From CAYRWR01 sp964537555 (GTDB lineage Bacteria; Spirochaetota; Brevinematia; Brevinematales; CAYRWR01), in contig CAZIAD010000047.1 in NCBI GenBank assembly GCA_964537555.1, forward strand, positions 1-25,998: a stretch of DNA of 25,998 nt, given 5' to 3'. The first letter of the stretch is position 1. Every line of letters begins with the position of its first letter. Of this stretch, positions 23,848 through 25,998 are shown in pieces. The position numbers and the translations under genes were made by a program. Under the pieces are notes generated by a model. That model saw only the letters and a program-made list of their open reading frames with translations. It was not told the DNA's origin and did no database searches.

Positions 23848-24177
23848 ATGAAATTTATAAAGCAAAGGCCTGGTATGTATTTAGTTAATAATATATTGCT
23901 TTTCCACAGAAGACTCTTTTTTCCTGCACTCATATCTGCTGTCTCACTGGCCGTAATCAATATGGCCTTTTCCGGCCAGTTAACGCTCCACTTCGTCGGA
24001 CTGTACTATATCATTACTGCTGCATTGACTCATTTTATCATCTATGAAAAAAGGCATCCGGAGGAATATTACTATTATTATAACACCGGCCTCAATAAAA
24101 CACATCTGTGGATCAGTACCGCTGTTATCAGCCTTATTTTCTTTATCGTATTTCTTATCATTATGGTACTGATATGA
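23848..24177 (+). CDS. Small membrane protein, partner of the ABC ATPase, 109 aa
   Basis: Three membrane segments are visible: about residues 25-43 (LFFPALISAVSLAVINMAF), 50-66 (VGLYYIITAALTHFIIY) and 86-108 (HLWISTAVISLIFFIVFLIIMVLI, shown in part). The stretch between two and three, KRHPEEYYYYYNTGLNK, has five tyrosines and a Leu-x-Lys turn, like the cytoplasmic coupling region of ABC permeases. Its stop overlaps the ATPase start (ATGA), so the two are translationally coupled. No Shine-Dalgarno sequence precedes the ATG at 23848; ATG at 23875, with AAAGG six bases before it, is an alternative start. Function is inferred only from the pairing. Confidence 0.75.
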   Translation: MKFIKQRPGMYLVNNILLFHRRLFFPALISAVSLAVINMAFSGQLTLHFVGLYYIITAALTHFIIYEKRHPEEYYYYYNTGLNKTHLWISTAVISLIFFIVFLIIMVLI

Positions 24178-24836
24178 GTCTATTACAGGCAGACAGCATC
24201 CGCATGAGTTTCGACATGAAACAAATCCTTACAGACATCTACCTGCAGTGCCGGACCGGAGATATTATCGGCCTGCTGGGCCGTAACGGCTGTGGTAAGT
24301 CCACCCTGCTCAAGATCATATTCGGTACACTCCCCACCGAGGACAGATTTGTAAAGGTAGATGACAAGCTGATACAGAATGTTAAAGATTCCAGAGGATT
24401 GATCGCCTACCTGCCCCAGGAAAGCTTTCTGCCCCGCCATGCCCCGATTGGGGAAATCATACGGCTGTTCTGTGACAGGGAGTCCGCCCGGTCCATAGAG
24501 GAACACCCCGTTATACAGCCCCTGCTCCGTATGAAAGGCCCCCGGTTATCCGGGGGTGAGCTACGCCTCCTGGAGATTCTCCTCATACTGTACTCCCCGG
24601 CCCGTTTTGTGCTGATCGATGAGCCCTTTAACGGGGTAGCCCCGGTCCATAAACAGGATATAAAAGACCGGATCAGGGAACAATCCAGACATAAAGGCTT
24701 TATCATCACAGATCATGACTACCGTAATGTACTATCGGTAGCCACCCGTATCATCCTCCTCCAGGGAGGAGCCACCCGGGAGCTGGAAGATAAGGATGAG
24801 TTAAAACTCCGGAGATATTTACCACCCGAAGACTAA
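24174..24836 (+). CDS. ABC transporter ATP-binding protein, 220 aa
   Basis: The complete nucleotide-binding domain is present: Walker A GRNGCGKST (about 37-45), Q-loop YLPQES (about 80-85), signature LSGGE (about 124-128), Walker B FVLIDEP (about 145-151), and switch His in TDHD (about 176-179). The DEPFNGVAPVHKQDIK and GFIITDHDYRNVL stretches recall ATPases from Bacteroidetes that pair with a small membrane protein, which is what is seen here. The start overlaps the upstream stop by 4 bases (ATGA). The substrate is unknown. Confidence 0.88.
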   Translation: MSLLQADSIRMSFDMKQILTDIYLQCRTGDIIGLLGRNGCGKSTLLKIIFGTLPTEDRFVKVDDKLIQNVKDSRGLIAYLPQESFLPRHAPIGEIIRLFCDRESARSIEEHPVIQPLLRMKGPRLSGGELRLLEILLILYSPARFVLIDEPFNGVAPVHKQDIKDRIREQSRHKGFIITDHDYRNVLSVATRIILLQGGATRELEDKDELKLRRYLPPED

Positions 24837-24859
24837 GAATGTGGCCCTGAAGAAAATAA

Positions 24860-24941
24860 ACTCCTGTTTTCTGGAAATATTATCAATAAAGCTATACAAT
24901 GGAGTGGCCTGTGTGAAAGCACAGCACAAAAAAACAGGAGT
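24860..24941 (+). promoter_or_regulatory. 11-bp inverted repeat that can hide a ribosome site
   Basis: ACTCCTGTTTT (24860-24870) and AAAACAGGAGT (24931-24941) are perfectly complementary. The second arm contains the AGGAG ribosome site of the 35-residue ORF at 24948. A 5-bp hairpin (CTGTG/CACAG, 24909-24924) lies between the arms. In a transcript running on from the ABC ATPase gene the site would be sequestered. If transcription starts within the loop (a TATACAAT box lies near 24893-24900), the first arm would be missing and translation free. Confidence 0.6.
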
Positions 24942-24947
24942 ATTATC

Positions 24948-25055
24948 ATGGGAAAAGAAAAAGAACCCAAAAAAGAAGTCAAAAAGAAAGCAGAAAAGAC
25001 TCTGAAAGAAAAAAGAGCGGAAAAAAAGGAAAAAGCAGCCAAAAAATACCAATAG
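24948..25055 (+). CDS. Lysine-rich small protein, 35 aa
   Basis: ATG follows CAGGAG by seven bases. The product starts MGKEKEPKKEVKKK and ends AAKKYQ; nearly half of its residues are Lys, with Glu and Ala filling most of the rest, a pattern that predicts a single charged helix. It may bind nucleic acid or another acidic partner, but nothing is known. A terminator follows, so it ends the 23848-25055 series. The codon run is A-rich, so chance is possible, but the ribosome site, the terminator and the leader structure all support it. Confidence 0.55.
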   Translation: MGKEKEPKKEVKKKAEKTLKEKRAEKKEKAAKKYQ

Positions 25056-25085
25056 GCCCGGACAGGCCCACACTAGCCATAACAG

Positions 25086-25115
25086 GGAGCCGTATTATTA
25101 CGGCTCTTTTTTTAT
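25086..25115 (+). terminator. Rho-independent terminator
   Basis: GAGCCGTA-TTAT-TACGGCTC is a perfect 8-bp stem (25087-25106) with a 4-base loop, followed by seven T residues. It ends the plus-strand series from 23848. The T-run overlaps the stop codon region of the minus-strand gene at 25112. Confidence 0.85.
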
Positions 25116-25998
25116 TGTCCGAAGCGCCGCATCACCTCGTAGGACCAGGTCTCATTAAGAGAGCTGTCTATCAGGTAGGAATTGGGATGAAATATCAGAC
25201 TGGAACCGGGGTCTTCCATAAGTTTAAAATAGTAGGCGGTAGTCACAGCCATGCTATCAAGGGTACGGACATAGGCGATCAGGCGCTCTGCTTTGAGGGC
25301 GGGGTCATTTCCTTCCAGGTCGGGCTCCGGGCCTCCGAACTCACTGGCAATGATGTTTAGATAGCTGCTATTAGTCTTAGCTGTATTGGAAAGGACTTCC
25401 ATACAGGCTGCATAATAGAGGGGCCAGTTCCAGTATTCGTCATAGAAATGGAGGTCCAGCATATTAAAGTCGCAGTTACTGATCACAGTGGCTATACGGG
25501 CGGCATTGGAGATCACATCCTGGGTCCCGTCTATGATCTGGGACGCACTGTACAGAGGAATGCCGTCAAAATAGACATTATCGATGCGGCCCTGCTGAAA
25601 TGCCAGGGTGCGTAATCCTCCTATGGCGATAGAGCCCAGTATGACCTGGGGCCGGCCCAATGCAGGCAGAGTCTGCACTGCGGCATACAGGATATTATTT
25701 AGAGCGATAAACAGGTCCACATTGCCGTTCAGGTAGGTGTCGATCTCCCAGTTCCACTCGTTGCCCAGCTGTATAGAGGCGATCTGAGTGCCGAAGTTAG
25801 TGAGCAGGGCGGTCACATATTCAGAAAATTCCAGCTCGATCTGGGAGTCACTCATGGCCGCGGTCCAGTCCGGAAAGGCCTTGGTGTCCAGGGTGAGGAG
25901 CACCTCCACTCCCTGCTGCTCGTAGAAGTCCAGCCTGTCCCTCAGGGGCTGCCAGTAAAATGTACCATTGACCGGCTCCCGCAGGTCCCAGCTCTGGG
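25112..25998 (-). CDS. Clan GH-A glycoside hydrolase, 3' part, start beyond the window
   Basis: The frame runs from the stop at 25112-25114 to the right edge without interruption; a GTG at 25909 inside it is not the start because WDLREPVNGTFYW and further coding sequence lies upstream. The sequence is a (beta/alpha)8 barrel: WDLREPVNG with DRLDFYEQQGVEVLLTLD, then IQLGNEWNWE, whose Asn-Glu is the usual acid/base pair of clan GH-A, and IIASEFGGPE, whose Glu would be the nucleophile. This fits retaining hydrolases of the GH5/GH39/GH53-like kind; the exact family and substrate cannot be set. About 295 codons are visible. The N-terminus is not visible, so export cannot be judged. Confidence 0.8.
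   Translation of the reverse strand, partial: QSWDLREPVNGTFYWQPLRDRLDFYEQQGVEVLLTLDTKAFPDWTAAMSDSQIELEFSEYVTALLTNFGTQIASIQLGNEWNWEIDTYLNGNVDLFIALNNILYAAVQTLPALGRPQVILGSIAIGGLRTLAFQQGRIDNVYFDGIPLYSASQIIDGTQDVISNAARIATVISNCDFNMLDLHFYDEYWNWPLYYAACMEVLSNTAKTNSSYLNIIASEFGGPEPDLEGNDPALKAERLIAYVRTLDSMAVTTAYYFKLMEDPGSSLIFHPNSYLIDSSLNETWSYEVMRRFGQ

Overview
The window looks like a chromosomal stretch from a diderm bacterium. Many products have a lipobox or signal peptide (7814, 10543, 13990, 16870 and 21632 ends), several look like outer-membrane or periplasmic proteins, and Shine-Dalgarno sequences are of the AGGAG type. A spirochaete is my best guess from the combination of many lipoproteins, a monomeric isocitrate dehydrogenase and a Bacteroidetes-like ABC ATPase. 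That is an inference; no rRNA or other decisive marker is present. I found no rRNA, tRNA, CRISPR array or prophage.

Layout. 1-1373: two convergent AT-rich genes for exported proteins. 1374-1694: a gap holding a terminator hairpin and one copy of an 88-bp dispersed repeat. 1695-3920 (-): monomeric NADP-dependent isocitrate dehydrogenase with every catalytic residue in place. 3921-4304: a palindrome and a cluster of short dispersed repeats. 4305-5265 (-): a visibly AT-rich pair, a DinB-like protein and a GNAT acetyltransferase. 5292-7005 (-): chorismate synthase and an unknown protein. 7140-9382: unknown cytoplasmic protein, a lipoprotein made of seven exact 21-residue repeats, and a convergent membrane-anchored protein. 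9557-10464: a two-gene operon. 10467-11364: a lipoprotein with two CBM21-like starch/glycogen-binding modules behind a strong promoter with a perfect LacI/cre-type operator. 11468-13215: small enzymes (DUF1801, VOC, HD hydrolase, GNAT). 13313-15004 (-): a lipoprotein gene broken by an in-frame amber codon, downstream of an SH3b protein. 15005-15622: a mobile-element graveyard with the second 88-bp repeat, an IS91-like transposase tail and the N-terminal stub of a membrane protein. 15623-17514 (-): Ig-like lipoprotein and an exported protein. 17656-20169 (+): kelch protein, exported protein, conserved small protein. 20220-21632 (-): ankyrin lipoprotein. 21815-22414 (+): membrane-anchored unknown. 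22488-23651 (-): YghO-like GNAT protein. 23848-25055 (+): small membrane protein overlapping an ABC ATPase, then a 35-residue lysine-rich ORF whose ribosome site can be hidden in an 11-bp stem. 25112-25998 (-): 3' part of a clan GH-A glycoside hydrolase gene.

How parts fit together. Core metabolism is represented only by isocitrate dehydrogenase and chorismate synthase. The recurring theme of the rest is cell-envelope and secreted proteins, with two links to polysaccharides: the CBM21-like lipoprotein under a carbohydrate-type operator, and the glycoside hydrolase at the right edge. The most interesting items are the operator/CBM lipoprotein unit, the 21-residue repeat lipoprotein, the minimal membrane-protein/ABC-ATPase pair with the structured leader behind it, and the mobile-element scars.
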